Shown here piece after piece: positions 1 through 11,389 of a stretch of DNA of 64,000 nt. The stretch is from the NCBI GenBank assembly GCA_023374025.1, contig SIJG01000029.1, positions 455,310 to 519,309 of the forward strand. Reading direction: 5' to 3'. The stretch's first letter is position 1; each line of letters begins with the position of its first letter. The notes beneath the pieces are model-generated. The model saw nothing but the letters and a program-made list of their open reading frames with translations. It had not been told where the DNA came from and ran no database searches. The position numbers and the translations under genes are program-made. The stretch comes from Heterodera schachtii (taxonomy: Eukaryota; Nematoda; Chromadorea; Rhabditida; Heteroderidae).

Positions 1-513
1 TTGTAGTCGTTTTCGTTGTGTTTTTTGTTCCAGTAATAGGATTTCTTGTTTCCTTTGTTTCTTCTTTCTTTGTGCAACACTGGTAATTTGAGTAATTTGA
101 GTTTTTTGAGTCCATATTTATTTCTGAATTTAAAATTAAAAAACAAATTAAACCACATCCTGTCGACAAAAAATTAAAAAAGATTTGATGTTAAGTCTAA
201 TATATGAAGAATCCCAGTGAAATTTTATTGGTCAAATTTTTGGGAATTTTATGCAAAAAAACACGAGACTTTTCTCTTAGATCAAGAGTCTCGAACAGCA
301 CTAGTCAATAGCAGATAATTTATCTATGCTAGAGGAAGGGAGGGAAGGAGGGAAATATTGGGCAAGAATTATAATTTTCAAATCTGGTCAACGGGGATGA
401 ATGATGGCTTCTTCTTGGAATGGTCGAGAATGGGGCGGAAAATTTGCAGTTCGAATACGCGCGCGGCGTGAGATTCATGTTTGGCAGAGAAGAAAAGAAA
501 ACTGCAATTCTAA
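1..513. other. AT-rich intergenic with a diverged partial repeat copy
   Basis: No gene seen. Positions about 312-513 resemble the left arm of the palindrome that follows (shared words such as GGGGCGGAAAATTTGCAGTT and GGCGTGAGATTCATGT), so this is an older, partial copy of the same repeat. Confidence 0.55.
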
Positions 514-1453
514 AATGGACTAAATAGTTTTTTAACTTTAAACCCGTAAAGAAATTCAAAAAGGGTGCTTAATTCAAATTAACTTAACGATGTCTAAAAA
601 TGTTTGGAAAATATGATCAACAGCAAACAACCATCTATGTCAGAGGAAGAAAAGGGAGGAGTGAATCTTGGGCGATTAGAAAAGTACAAATTAGTCAGTG
701 GAGATAAGTGATGGCTTCTGCTCGGAATTTTGTCAATTTATTGGCCGAGAATGGGGCGGAAAATTTGCAGTTTGAATACGCGTGCGGCGTGAGATTCATG
801 TCCGACAGAGAAAAAAAGAAAACTGCAAGACACGTCAGCAGCCAAATTGGCGAGCAATGATTGGCTAAAGGCCGCACTTATTTGTGATGGTAAACAATTT
901 TCTTTTTCTGTCAACAGTTTTTTTCTGATTGGCTAAAGGCCGCACTTATTTGTGATGGTAAACAATTTTCTTTTTCTGTCAACAGTTTTTTTTCTGATTG
1001 GCTAAAGGCCGCACTTATTTGTGATGGTAAACAATTTTCTTTTTATGTCAACAGTTTTTTTCCAGGCAAATTGTTTACCATCACAAATAAGTGCGGCCTT
1101 TAGCCAATCATTGCTCGCCAATTTGGCTGCTGACGTGTCTTGCAGTTTTCTTTTTTCTCTGTCTAACATGAATCTCACGCCGCACCATATTCGAACTGCA
1201 AATTTTCCGCCCCATTCTCGGCCAATAAATTGACAAAATTCCGAGCAGAAGCCATCACTTATCTCCACTGACTAATTTGTACTTTTCTAATCGCCCAAGA
1301 TTCACTCCTCCCTTTTCTTCCTCTGACATAGATGGTTGTTTGCTGTTGATCATATTTTCCAAACATTTTTAGACATCGTTAAGTTAATTTGAATTAAGCA
1401 CCTTTTTTTCTTTTCGGGTTTAAAGTTAAAGAACTATTTAGTCCATTTTAGAA
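514..1453. repeat. Palindromic repeat element with internal ~66-bp tandem copies
   Basis: Positions about 514-910 and 1062-1453 are inverted copies of each other; for example GACACGTCAGCAGCCAAATT near 830 returns as its reverse complement near 1118. The centre holds about three direct copies of a unit beginning GATTGGCTAAAGGCCGCACT (starts near 862, 928 and 997). Small ORFs in it are mirror-image artefacts. It looks like a non-autonomous foldback or MITE-like element; no transposase is visible. Confidence 0.75.
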
Positions 1454-1788
1454 TTTCTCAAGAACATTAACAAAAAAAATTCTTTAGAATCAACCTTTTA
1501 GTTTATAAAAGTACACCAAAAGTAGCAATTTAATAGTCAAAAATTTTTTCCAATATTTTTTAAAAATTTAAAATTTTTAAAATCGATTTTCTCAATTTTT
1601 TCCTCTAAAATTCTAAACAATTTTTACATCAAAAATAGCTTTTTCAACTTAATTCCCGTATTTTTCATCTCCCATCAGTGCCTCAAAGCCAAAAAATCGA
1701 AATTAGAAAAATTAATTCATTTTATGTGTTTGTTCATTTAGCATTTTAACATCTTTTTATAAATCCATAATTCTTTTCAAAGCCGCAA
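1454..1788. other. AT-rich intergenic
   Basis: Nothing recognisable, apart from a good splice-acceptor-like tract ending TTTTCAAAG at 1782 just before the next ORF. Confidence 0.5.
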
Positions 1789-2028
1789 ATGGACAAGCCA
1801 GTGCGTGAGATACCGCATGAAAGACCAATTGAGATCCCAAACCCATATCCTGAGCGGCGTGAGAGACCGCATGAAAGACCAATTGACATCCCAAACCCAT
1901 ATCCTGAGCGGCGTGAGAGACCGCATGAAAGTCCAATTGAGATCCCAAACCCATATCCTGAGCGTAAGCCGCATGAAAGACCTTATCGTCCTGAGCATTA
2001 CATAAAAGATGCTTCCAAGCATGTATGA
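1789..2028 (+). CDS. Tandem-repeat Pro/Glu/Arg-rich peptide, possibly the 3' exon of a larger gene
   Basis: A 79-codon ORF made of nearly three copies of an 18-residue unit (PHERPIEIPNPYPERRER), encoded by near-identical 54-base DNA repeats from about 1815. It ends with a non-repeat tail (RPYRPEHYIKDASKHV) and TGA at 2026. An in-frame stop lies at 1768-1770, but a splice-acceptor-like TTTTCAAAG ends at 1782, so the ATG may be internal to an exon whose 5' part is elsewhere. No signal peptide is visible here. The unit is hydrophilic and charged, with no known catalytic motif. Repeat-bearing secreted proteins are common among nematode gland products, but that link is only a guess. The preserved frame across the repeats favours a real coding sequence. 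Confidence 0.5.
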   Translation: MDKPVREIPHERPIEIPNPYPERRERPHERPIDIPNPYPERRERPHESPIEIPNPYPERKPHERPYRPEHYIKDASKHV

Positions 2029-3003
2029 TAATGCGAACAATTAAACAAAATTATTTAAATGCTATTAAGTAGTAATGTGCTCGCTGCTGCCTGCTGCTGG
2101 TGAACATTGGCAAGGGAAAAGTGAAGAATTTGGTCTAAGCCGGAAGAAATGCACAAATAAAAAATTGGCAAATACCCATATATTATCATTAGGGCCGCAA
2201 TTTTTATTTCGAAAAATATCGAAAGAGTGAATAAAATAGAGGAAATGCCAAAACAATGACGAAACAGTGACAAAAATTTATAAACAAAATAATAATAAAT
2301 TTCCGCCAAAAATGTTCCAAAATTAAGCCAAACTAATATTGAGATAATAATTTTTAAAATTTAAAATTCTTGTCAAGGAATATAAATTTTTGAGATGAAT
2401 TTTAATAAAATTTTTCATTCTTAGGGGATTTATTTTTGAAAATTTTAGGTCAAATGCGTTTAAAAATTGAGCAAAAATAGTTAAATCAACAAAAATCGCG
2501 GCCCTATTTATCATCTAACTTTTTTAACAATATCGAATTTTTGCTTTCTTTAAGGCAAAGTTAAATAAACTTGTGGTTTATAATCATTTTAAGCTGCATT
2601 ATATCTCTCAGATGTTTTGACGTTCTCGGAAAACGCGTCAGTGATTAATGGAAAATTTAATTTTCAAAAAATATTTGAAGCCAAGTTAAAGGGTCCTAAA
2701 TTGAGCCAAAAGATAGCCAGAAGATTCGTGTTCAGCGACTGGGGTTACCCAAAAAAATTTTCGCGACCAATGTCTTTTTAAAAATAAATGCTAAAGAAAA
2801 AATAATAATAAATAAGTAAAAATAAGTAAAAATAATAACAGTTTTGAGCATTCCTCCTTTGAATTTTAATATTTTGATATATTCAAAAAATAATAAATCT
2901 CTTACCATTTCTTATTTTAGGACTGAATTTTTTTGCCTATTTAATGCTTATTTTGTGGGTTTTTTCTGCCTTTTTTAGGTGCCTATTTCGCGATTTTCTG
3001 TGC
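2029..3003. other. AT-rich intergenic
   Basis: No supported gene. Short minus-strand ORFs here have low-complexity Phe/Ile-rich composition and no family signature. Confidence 0.5.
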
Positions 3004-3240
3004 CTAAAAATGAAGCCTAACAATGAGACTTTTGTTGCCAATCATTTTGATATTCTCATGACAAACATTGGAATTCCAAAAATTTTCCAATGAAAAATTG
3101 TGAGCCTTAAAAATTAATTTAAATAATAAATTGGAGTTTCTTTTTACCTGAACTTTTGCAGGGTCGAATTTGAATTGTGGCCCAAAATTAACCTCAATCA
3201 AATCGGCAAAATTGTTCAAAGACATGAATGGAACAATAGA
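3004..3240 (-). pseudogene. Two fused SPRY-domain remnants
   Basis: On the minus strand, 3240-3146 encodes a SPRY C-terminal end (NNFADLIEVNFGPQFKFD, matching IEANFGPNFKFD in the intact copies nearby). It is followed at about 3095-3004 by the SPRY N-terminal piece (FWNSNVCHENIKMIGNKSL, cf. CWDAFACHKDIEITGDKSL) and then an in-frame TAG. A C-terminal piece preceding an N-terminal piece with no core between them means remnants of adjacent SPRY copies and no working gene. Confidence 0.65.
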
Positions 3241-3400
3241 AAATCAAAAGGAGGTGAAATTTTTTAAATTCAAAAATAGTCGCGCTCCCAATTTGCCTCG
3301 CTTCGTGGCTAATTATTACGTCTTGTTGCTTGGAAATGATCAGACCGTATATCTTTGGTCTTCGGCGATTTCTTCAGCACATTCCTAATTTAAAAATTTT
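3225..3400 (+). repeat. Degenerate duplicated segment, related to 11390-11530
   Basis: Shares CCTCGCTTCRTGGCT and GCTTGGAAATGATCAG with the segment near 11440. Both can be read as LPRFxAxYxxLxLGNDQ, so they probably derive from one unrecognised coding sequence. No complete gene is seen at either place. Confidence 0.45.
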
Positions 3401-3542
3401 ACAGATAAGTAAATTTGAACTAGGGTTCAGCTCCGAGCCCTTGGGGGGCGACATGTCGGGGGTCGGGTTTGGGATGGGAGGGGGAAAAGCAAAAATTTGC
3501 AAAAATAAAAAATAATAAAAAGACGACTTTATTATAATTAAG

Positions 3543-4184
3543 GTGTATTTAAGTTTTCAACAAAATTGCTGGGATTTCGACGCCTGTCACGAAGACATCG
3601 AAATTAATGGCAAACAAAGTTTGAAGGTCCATAGCAAGGAACAAAGATTGAGTAAATTAATTCAAATAATTATTTATAAATTAATTTTCACTCAAAAAGT
3701 TGCCGTTTCATCTTCGCAAAACACCCAATTTTGCTCAAATCTAACATTTTTTTACTTTAAAATATCAATCAAAAAAATGAGAAAGAAAAATATTCTAAAA
3801 AATATTAGCAAATAATTAAATATATAATTAAATTATGTTTTATCTTCAAGTTTTATCGACTTTTGAATCGCCGTTAGACAGCAAACAAAATTAAATAGGA
3901 ATTGGCGTCAATTCTGTTATTCGGCAGATCATTTTCACTAAAAATTGAAAACGATTGGGTTAACAAATAAATATATTAACTTTTAAAAATTATAATTTAT
4001 TTAATTGTATTTTTGTTTGATTTGTCTAAAAACCCTTAACTTTTTCACAGATTCCTCCGGTCTTTTGGTTGCTTCATCTTTTGGTGATGATTCTTTTCAT
4101 CCATTTGTTTCTTTGCACGACTCTGGTGACAAAATTGAGGCGAATTTTGGGCCCAATTTTAAATTTGATTTGGAGGCTCTTTAA
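3543..4184 (+). pseudogene. SPRY-domain pseudogene (core exon deleted, stop and frameshift)
   Basis: Ordered SPRY exons on the plus strand. The N-terminal exon (QQNCWDFDACHEDIEINGKQ) is near 3560. The second exon near 3700 (CRFIFAKHPILL) has an extra T in the run before the expected FYF, which shifts the frame. Only the tail of the core exon remains near 3895 (GIGVNSVIRQIIFTKN followed by TGA). The last exon, 4051-4184, is intact and ends in EANFGPNFKFDLEAL-stop after a TTTTTCACAG acceptor. The order matches the intact genes at 5988-8482 and 15291-17321. Missing core sequence plus a stop and a frameshift make it a clear pseudogene. Confidence 0.8.
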
Positions 4185-5065
4185 ATGATGAAATATTCAT
4201 AACATTTGATCACTTTTATCGATCATTCATTTATTATTTTTGTTCTTTCCATTTACTTTTATAAATTTGTTGTGCTTTTTAATTAATTTAATATTATAGA
4301 AACTTGAACAGTCAAACTTGGCCATTCTTTGTGAACTGATCCGTCTAGTGGCCAAATTAATGCCACCGACAAAATCACCACAAGAAAATTTGGTACTTTT
4401 CCATTATGCCGTTCTCCCCTCCCCCGTAAAAATGTTATGATCCCGACAAGGGAAAGCACTCATCAAGAATCTGGCGTCAAGACTGCATCTGTTAATGTAA
4501 AATTTTAATATATGCTCTGTAGTTGACCAATGTGCTTTAGAGGCCCACACCAGGATTGTTCCGGGACGAGAAAAATGTCGGGATTCGGGTCAGCCGTGGA
4601 AACGAAGGAGTAGAAAAATAACGAGAAAAAGGGAGGATAAGAAAGGCTTTGTCTTTAAAGTTTTGGTGGAAAATGGATGAAGCGACTGGATGAGAAAAAA
4701 GTGTTTGTTTAGTTATGAAAATGAAAAGGTTATTTTATTGGTTCCTCTCGGGCTCGGCGCGGATCGGTGGATATATGAATATGTTGACGAGCGCATGAGT
4801 CAAAAACTGAACAACGAAAAAATGAAGGAAAACGGATTAAGGGGGCCAGGGAAAGAATTATGGATGACCACTTTTTGAAAGGTTTTCCCAGAATAATTTA
4901 AAAAGTGGCTCTTTTTTAAGGATAAAGTTCAAACTTTTTTTTTTTTGCATTTTATGATTTTTATATGAAATAACAAAATGTTGGTGGATACACTGCAGGG
5001 AATCAAATGCTTTAAAAATGATGCATAACTTAAATAAGAAAAATAACTAATTTATTAATAAAATT
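4185..5065. other. Intergenic
   Basis: No supported gene. The 62-codon ORF at 4690-4878 has no family signature and no splice context, so I left it out. Confidence 0.5.
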
Positions 5066-5073
5066 CAGTAAAC

Positions 5074-5673
5074 GGTACTTCCGGGTTTTGCCACCCCCCC
5101 CTGAAATTTTTTTTCTAATAATTTTTTCTAGGCTAATTTTTGATACTGATCACGAATCTGACGTTTAATTTTAGCTACAACGTGAGTTGCATGAAATTTT
5201 ACGTGAAAAACTTAAAAAGGCAATAGTGCCGATAGTACCTCCCCCCCTTTTCAAAAAAAAATTCAATTTTTTTTTCATAAAGTAAAGTCATTTTAGGGGT
5301 TTTCACAGTCGGAGAATCCGATTCCTATATCCTTTTCGACACAATTCGAACCTCGAACCCAAATTCGAACAAAAAGTCAAAACTTGCGAATTTTTTAAGT
5401 TTCGAATTTTTGGTTCAAAACCGGTTTAAATGTAAGGAAACAAGCTAAAAGCAATCAATAATGAGATTTTACGAAATATTCTTGCCTTTATGCCAATTAT
5501 TTATATTTTTGTTTTCAAATTTTGAACTTTTTCACGTAAAATTTCACGTAACTCACGTAAAATACGTTGTAGATATAATTAAACGCCAGATTCGTGATCA
5601 GCATCAAAAATTATCCTAGAAAAAATTATTAGAAAAAAAAATTTCAGAGGGGGTGGCAAAACCCGGAAGTACC
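5074..5673. mobile_element. 600-bp non-autonomous DNA element with 8-bp target duplication
   Basis: Inverted ends read GGTACTTCCGGGTTTTGCCA (from 5074) and its complement (to 5673). The direct repeat CAGTAAAC flanks the element at 5066-5073 and 5674-5681. Inner arms also pair, for example CACGTAAAATTTCACGTAAC near 5534 with the region near 5190. There is no transposase ORF. An 8-bp duplication is the size made by hAT-type transposases; that assignment is inference. Confidence 0.8.
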
Positions 5674-5987
5674 CAGTAAACTTTGACATTTTATTAATTT
5701 CATATTTTTGGAATGAATTATCAAACAGTTGGAACCAAAATTTCGGTGTCATTGTGGCAGGGATTAACACAAAGACAATTTGAAGTGGGATAGAAATTAA
5801 TCTGTTTTTTTAATATTTCCGAATTTATTTGGTAAATAAAGCAGAAAAGCAATGGACATAATATTATCAGAAACAAAAAAAACATGAAAACCAGAAAAAA
5901 ACATAAATACGACAGCAAAAACAAAAGAAAATGATAAGAAATACAATATATAACAAATGATCAGCCAGATTTTGTAAAAAGATTTTT

Positions 5988-8482
5988 TTAAAGAGTGGTC
6001 AAATCGAATTGGAAATTAGGCCCAAAGTTCGCCTCAATTTCGGCACCGGAGTGAACCAAAGAAACGAATGGGAATAATTTGCCACCAAAAGATGGAGCAA
6101 CGAAGAAATCTGAAGAATCTGTGAAAAAAATATTTTATTCAGAGGTGGGGGCGGCTATAATTTAATAAATACAGTAATCATATAACAAACTTTTACCCAA
6201 ACGTTGTCCATTTTTGGTGAAAATAATCTGTCGATTAGCACAAATAACGCCAATTCCTACGGTATCGCCAACACCGTAGGAATATTTGGCATTTATTCTT
6301 TGTGGAAAAGTAAAAGTTCCATTTATAAAAGTAGCCTTTAAAGAGCCATTGTTTTCATATGCATAAGTGGGTTCTCCAAGCCTTGTTTGTTCCGGTTTGA
6401 AAGCAAATCCGAAGGTGGAATCTCTGAAAAAATGTATAAAATTGAATTTGTAAAATCTTAAATCTTGGCATTTGCCAAAATTAATAAAGTTAGTACCCAA
6501 TCTTTTTTAGGACAGTAATTTCAAAGTAAAAAATGTCGGACGAATTGTCCAGCGAAATCGGATGTTTTGCGAAGACGGGACGTCGACCTTTGAAAAGGAA
6601 ATTCGTTATTTTACTAATCATTTTGATTATCATTTATAAATTACCTTTTCCTTTATGATTGACAATCAAATTTTTGTCGCCAATGATTTCGATTTCCTCA
6701 GGACAAATGGTTGCATCCCAACAATTTTTTCGGAAATTTAAAAGCATCTTTAAACAATGTTAAATTGTTTTAAAATAAAATAAATAATTTATTTGAATAT
6801 CCAGAAAAAATTGCACAAATGATCGAAAGCTTTCTTATGATTTTAATAATTTTGTTTTTTGGCATTTCCCCTTAATTTACCTTTCTTTGCTCATGCTCTT
6901 TCTCCAATTCACTGACTTTTGCAAAAAGAGTTTTCTGATCATTTTTTAATTGTGAGAATTGGTCGAAAATAACTAAAATTAATTTTAATTTTAAATAAAT
7001 AAAAACATTTTTTAGGAGTTTGTTTTACTAACAATAAGAAATATTATAATTTATTCTTAGCATCAAATTCGCTCACCTTTGTTCATGTTTTCGTTCTGCT
7101 GCTGTCTTCGCTGCTTCTCCAATTCACTGATTTTTTCCATAATTTTCTTTTGATCATTTTGAAATTGTGAGAATCTTTCCTCAGCAGCTTAAACTAGTAT
7201 AATTATAAGTATTGACTTAAATTAATTGGAAAACAAATTAATAATTTTCATATTAAAAATGTTTTTGCTTATATTAAAAATTGGGGCAATTGTTAAGATT
7301 ATTGGTCCTCAAAAAAAGAATAAAAATCACAAAAAATGTATTTTAAGGGTTCTTTGATGCGCTGAGCTGTAACAAAGTCCAAAATTTAATTCGGGCTTCA
7401 AAATTAAGTCAAAAGTAGATCGAATTCGTGTTCAGCGCATCAAATAACCCATAAAAATGTGTTTTTTGGATTTTTGTCCCTGATCACTCCCGAGTAAATC
7501 GGTAGAACTGATCAAAATATTTATTTTTACTTTTTTGAACCAATACCGCCGGAGCCTCGGACCGATTTGTGAAAATTTTTGTAGCACCCTCCTCACCGCC
7601 ACTTTTTTTCATGTATTTATTATCTTTTTTTTCAATTTCCATTACCATATTTTTTCTTCTCACCCTCTTTCTGCTCTTCCATTTTGGCCATCTTCTTCTT
7701 CAAGGCTTTCAGTTCATCAATCATTTCCTTTTGCTTCAATTCGGCTTTAAGTGCCCTCTGAAGAAAGAAAAAATATTTTTTAAATATTCTAAGTGAAAGT
7801 TTTGATTTTAAAAATTAATATCTCATTAATGATTTAGCCATAATATTTTGCTTTTAAAGAAAATTTTCGATTTTAAACCCCCAAAAATCAAATTTTAAAA
7901 AATAATCAAGAATGATATTGTGATCCAGTGGTGCCAACAGGCGCCGCTAGGAAAATTTCAGAAAAACTAGCATAGATGAAAAAAAGAAGGGGGTCAACAG
8001 AAAACTTTGCGAAGGGTTCTAGAAGGGGGGGGGGGGGTGAGGTCGAGGGGATCAGCGGGTTTTTAATGCCTTTGAAACCTTTACCAAATAACAATTACAG
8101 ATTTTACTGTTTAAGTTGCCAATTTTTGTAATTTACTGGCTAAAATTATTGTTAAAAATGTTAATAAATTTAAATCGAATTAATTATTTATTATTTATGA
8201 AACAAAACTACACGGATTTTTAAACTATAAGTCTAAAACCCACATTTTCGAGCTCCAATTTGATGACATTCAATTCCATTTCCATTTTGGCATATTTTTC
8301 ATGCAATTTCTATAAATAAAAATGGGTTAAGTTCAAAATCTATCAAATCCCATCAAAATCACCGTCTGCTGCTGCTGATGATCAGCAAGCGAAGGCCCGC
8401 CACCACTGCTTCCCTCAGTTTGGCCAATTTCTTCTCCCCCAAATGATGACGGAAAAAAAGCATTTCTTCGTCGTTTCGACAT
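5988..8482 (-). CDS. Coiled-coil SPRY-domain protein (no signal peptide), 9 exons
   Basis: Minus-strand exons: 8482-8363, 8309-8244, 7757-7664, 7187-7077, 6972-6881, 6747-6645, 6587-6497, 6423-6197, 6118-5988. All phases agree and the sum is 1035 bases (344 residues). The N terminus is MSKRRRNAFFPSS, basic and not a signal peptide. It is followed by a Gly/Gln-rich linker and about 130 residues of Lys/Glu/Gln-rich coiled coil (KLHEKYAKMEMELN, ELKALKKKMAKMEEQK, KLFAKVSELEKEHEQ-like heptads). The SPRY domain (about residues 165-344) has CWDATICPEEIEIIGDKNL, PVFAKHPISL, FYFEITV, YGVGDTVGIGV, RQIIFTKNGQRLG and a C-terminal EANFGPNFQFDLTTL. SPRY domains bind other proteins. The cyst-nematode SPRYSEC effectors use this fold after a signal peptide, and this gene instead appears intracellular. 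It is paralogous to 15291-17321. Position of the start: first ATG in the first well-bounded exon. Confidence 0.88.
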
Positions 8483-9882
8483 TTTAAAAATAGATTTTGA
8501 ATAAACAAAAACAAAATGTATAAATCGGTGGGATTTGAAACGAAAGGGACAAAAACATGAACCGTCCTTTCGTCCTGCTTAAATGATTTCTTGGTTTTAT
8601 ACATATTTGGTACATATTTTGGACTTTTTTCTGACATATTTTCATTTTTACATATTTTAAGGATCTTTTATGCAAATTTTGGAAATCCTCAAAAAAAAAT
8701 CCAAAATTTCGGCAAATTATTTTCATTTTTTTTTAATGTTTTGAGAATTTTTGAAAATTTAAAGAAATTTATTGTGAAAAAATAAAAAAAAAAATTTTTT
8801 AATGTTACCTTTAGAAATACCAAAATTAATTTTAAAATAATAAAAGATGATTATAAGTTGTAAGTCTAATTAGGTTACATTTTATTTTACAGGCTAATAA
8901 AGAATACTTAAAGCTATCGGAGGGCTATTAAGAATTAATACTTTGGTCTTTTTGAGCAAGGTGATTAATAATTTTTTGTCGAAAATTTTGCATTAATTGA
9001 TTTTTATGCAACTATTAAGCATCCGTCCGTCCCCTCAAGCTCTGCTGGCAGTGCGCGGCGTTCAATGTGTCCGTCCCTCCACCTATTACAACAGCACTGT
9101 CATTTTCCCACCATCAATTACCCCTCCCTCCCCCCCCCCCCCATTTCCATCCCCTCATTCACTCGCGCAGACATTAACCATTTGTTTGCTTGTTCAACGC
9201 ACATAGACCAGAGAGTGTTTCGATATTTGAGGATTTTTCCTCATTAAAAAAATTTCAATCACGATTACACTGAAATATAGGATTTGCTAATACTCTCCAA
9301 AATGGTTAAATCAATAATGGGAGATGAAAATACAAAAATTCGATGCTATATTAATTGATAAAATTGTTACATAAGCGATTTAAAATAACTTTTGCAAGAA
9401 ATATGCTCTTAGGCCTAAAATTTTGTTTTTGATGCCTCATAACTTTTAAGTTTCATTCTATGGGGGCGTAATATTAAAAATTCACAATAGAAGTCGACTA
9501 TTCTCTATCCAATGGTATATAACACATATGCATTTTCCGAGTTACAGTTCACGCCCTTCCCTTGTGAGACAAAAAATCCCGAGAATTTTTTTATTCATTA
9601 ACAATTTTCAAGTTCATTTATTTAATTTCAATTTCATTTATTTAATAAGTCATTCTGGTAAAAAGAATCAATCCAATCCGTTCGGTGAGTTTTTTCGTCG
9701 GTCACTTTTGATCTGTCCGGCTATTTTGAGGCGACCATCCTTAATTATTTTATTTTTATTATTTTATTAAATTTAAATTTTTGTTTTTCTTCCATCCTTA
9801 ATTTGTTTTATTTTTATTATTATTATATTTGATATTAAATTTTATTTATTTTTCTTCCATCCTTAATTTGTTTTATAATTTA
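8483..9882. other. Intergenic, AT-rich with one C-rich tract
   Basis: No supported gene. A C-rich stretch lies at about 9121-9160. ORFs across it are low complexity. Confidence 0.5.
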
Positions 9883-10086
9883 TTAAATTTTATTTATTTT
9901 TCTCCTACCGCAGAAGCAACTGCTGCCATCATACACACAACCTGCGGCACATAATCTTTGAGGATCTTCGCACGCACTTAAAGAAGGGTTGTAAGCGCAC
10001 TGGGCATTTGCCATTAGCAAAATGTCCATGGCAAAGATTGTGGTGAAAAGCATCACAGCGATGGCGACAATTTGGGATTTATCCAT
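9883..10086 (-). CDS. Small secreted cysteine-rich peptide (6 Cys)
   Basis: A single-exon 67-codon ORF. Residues 1-28 form a signal peptide (MDKSQ, then a hydrophobic run ending LLMANA, with an A-N-A site before QCAYNP). The mature part is about 39 residues with six cysteines spaced C-x8-C-x6-C-x3-C-x6-C-x-C and a basic tail (GRRKINKI). This is the layout of a disulfide-stabilised secreted peptide. I do not recognise the family. A plus-strand paralogue lies at 14010-14243, and similarity extends through the first ~250 bases upstream, so the pair arose by inverted duplication. In a plant-parasitic nematode it could be a gland product, but nothing in the sequence proves that. Confidence 0.72.
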   Translation of the reverse strand: MDKSQIVAIAVMLFTTIFAMDILLMANAQCAYNPSLSACEDPQRLCAAGCVYDGSSCFCGRRKINKI

Positions 10087-11389
10087 TTTTGGGTATATTT
10101 TGAAATAATTTTGAATGCCTAGCTTAATTATTTAATAATAAATGATTATTTTAAGTATTAAAATTGTAAGATAGCCAATTAATTAAAAACAGAAAATTTC
10201 GCAAAAAATGGCATCGAATCTTTTGAATTTTAATAAAAATAGGCAATTTTTATAGTTGGATTATAAAAATGTTTCCAAAAAGTTTAGAACTCAGAAAATT
10301 ACCAGTTTTTGTTGTTATCGTTTGAAAAAATTTTGCAGATTCTTTTTTATACAAATTATTTTTGAAAATTCAATTTTATTAAACTTTTTGTTATTTTTCC
10401 ATTAAATCAGTATTTAAGCATTTACATAAACACAAATTTTTAAAAAGCTTAAATTATAATATTTTTTCTTGATAAATAATTAAATAAAAATTTAAAAAAA
10501 AAACAAAATTTTTTCGTAAAAAAATTGCCGTTTCCGACGGGATTCCCGTTAAAAAGACGCGAATTTTACGAGTATGAAAAAAACAGGAATCCCGTCCTGC
10601 TTTTTTACTTTTTCCGTTCCCAGAAAAAAGCGAAATTGTACATTTGTGCCCCATTTATTAAGCCTTTTCTGGAAATCCGCGCCTAAAATATTTATTAAAC
10701 TATAGATATATCTTAAAGTAAAATAAATTGATGCTTAAATACCATTCTGCCTTCCAAAGATGTTTTCTCTCGTGTTATCAATTTTATTCATATTTGCTTT
10801 TATACTTTTTGATAAAAAATGAAAAGAATGATATGAATAATTCAAAATTTAATTAATTTTTTAAGCATTTGTTTGAATTGAAAAGCACTTTTCAGGTTTA
10901 TTCATGACTTTTTGATGAATAATTTTTCTTCTCCAAATTTTTAATTATTTAAAATTAAACAAAGAAACAAATATATGTAAAAACATATGAATTTTATGTG
11001 TAGCATTTTTTAAGTAAAAATTAATTAATTAAAAATTGCTTTTACTTATTATGAAAAACCCAAAGCAAAAATCCGTCTTTTGCAAATTTTTATTTTGTTT
11101 TTTATTTAATAAAATCTGAAAGTTAAAGTTAAAGCTAAATTAAATTAATGAAAATTTTAAATCGAATTTACTTCAGTTATTTCAAACAATTAGTCAATTA
11201 GAAATTAAAATTTGCTTTTCATATAACTTTTTTTGAAGCGCTTTTTCCAGAAAACTTTTGGCAAAGAAGGGGGGGGGGGGTCAATATCTGTAAAAATTAT
11301 TATTTTTTAAGTATTCATTTCGCTTTACCTTTTGGTCAATTCGATTTATAAATATTTTTACGTTTGTTTTATTTGCTCGGTACCGAAAG
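10087..11389. other. Intergenic; 10087-10340 is the duplicated upstream region
   Basis: The first ~250 bases are an inverted copy of 13745-14009, the upstream region of the paralogous peptide gene (shared GCTTAATTATTTAATAATAAATGA and ATCGTTTGAAAAA words). The rest is AT-rich with a G run at 11270-11280 and no gene. Confidence 0.6.
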
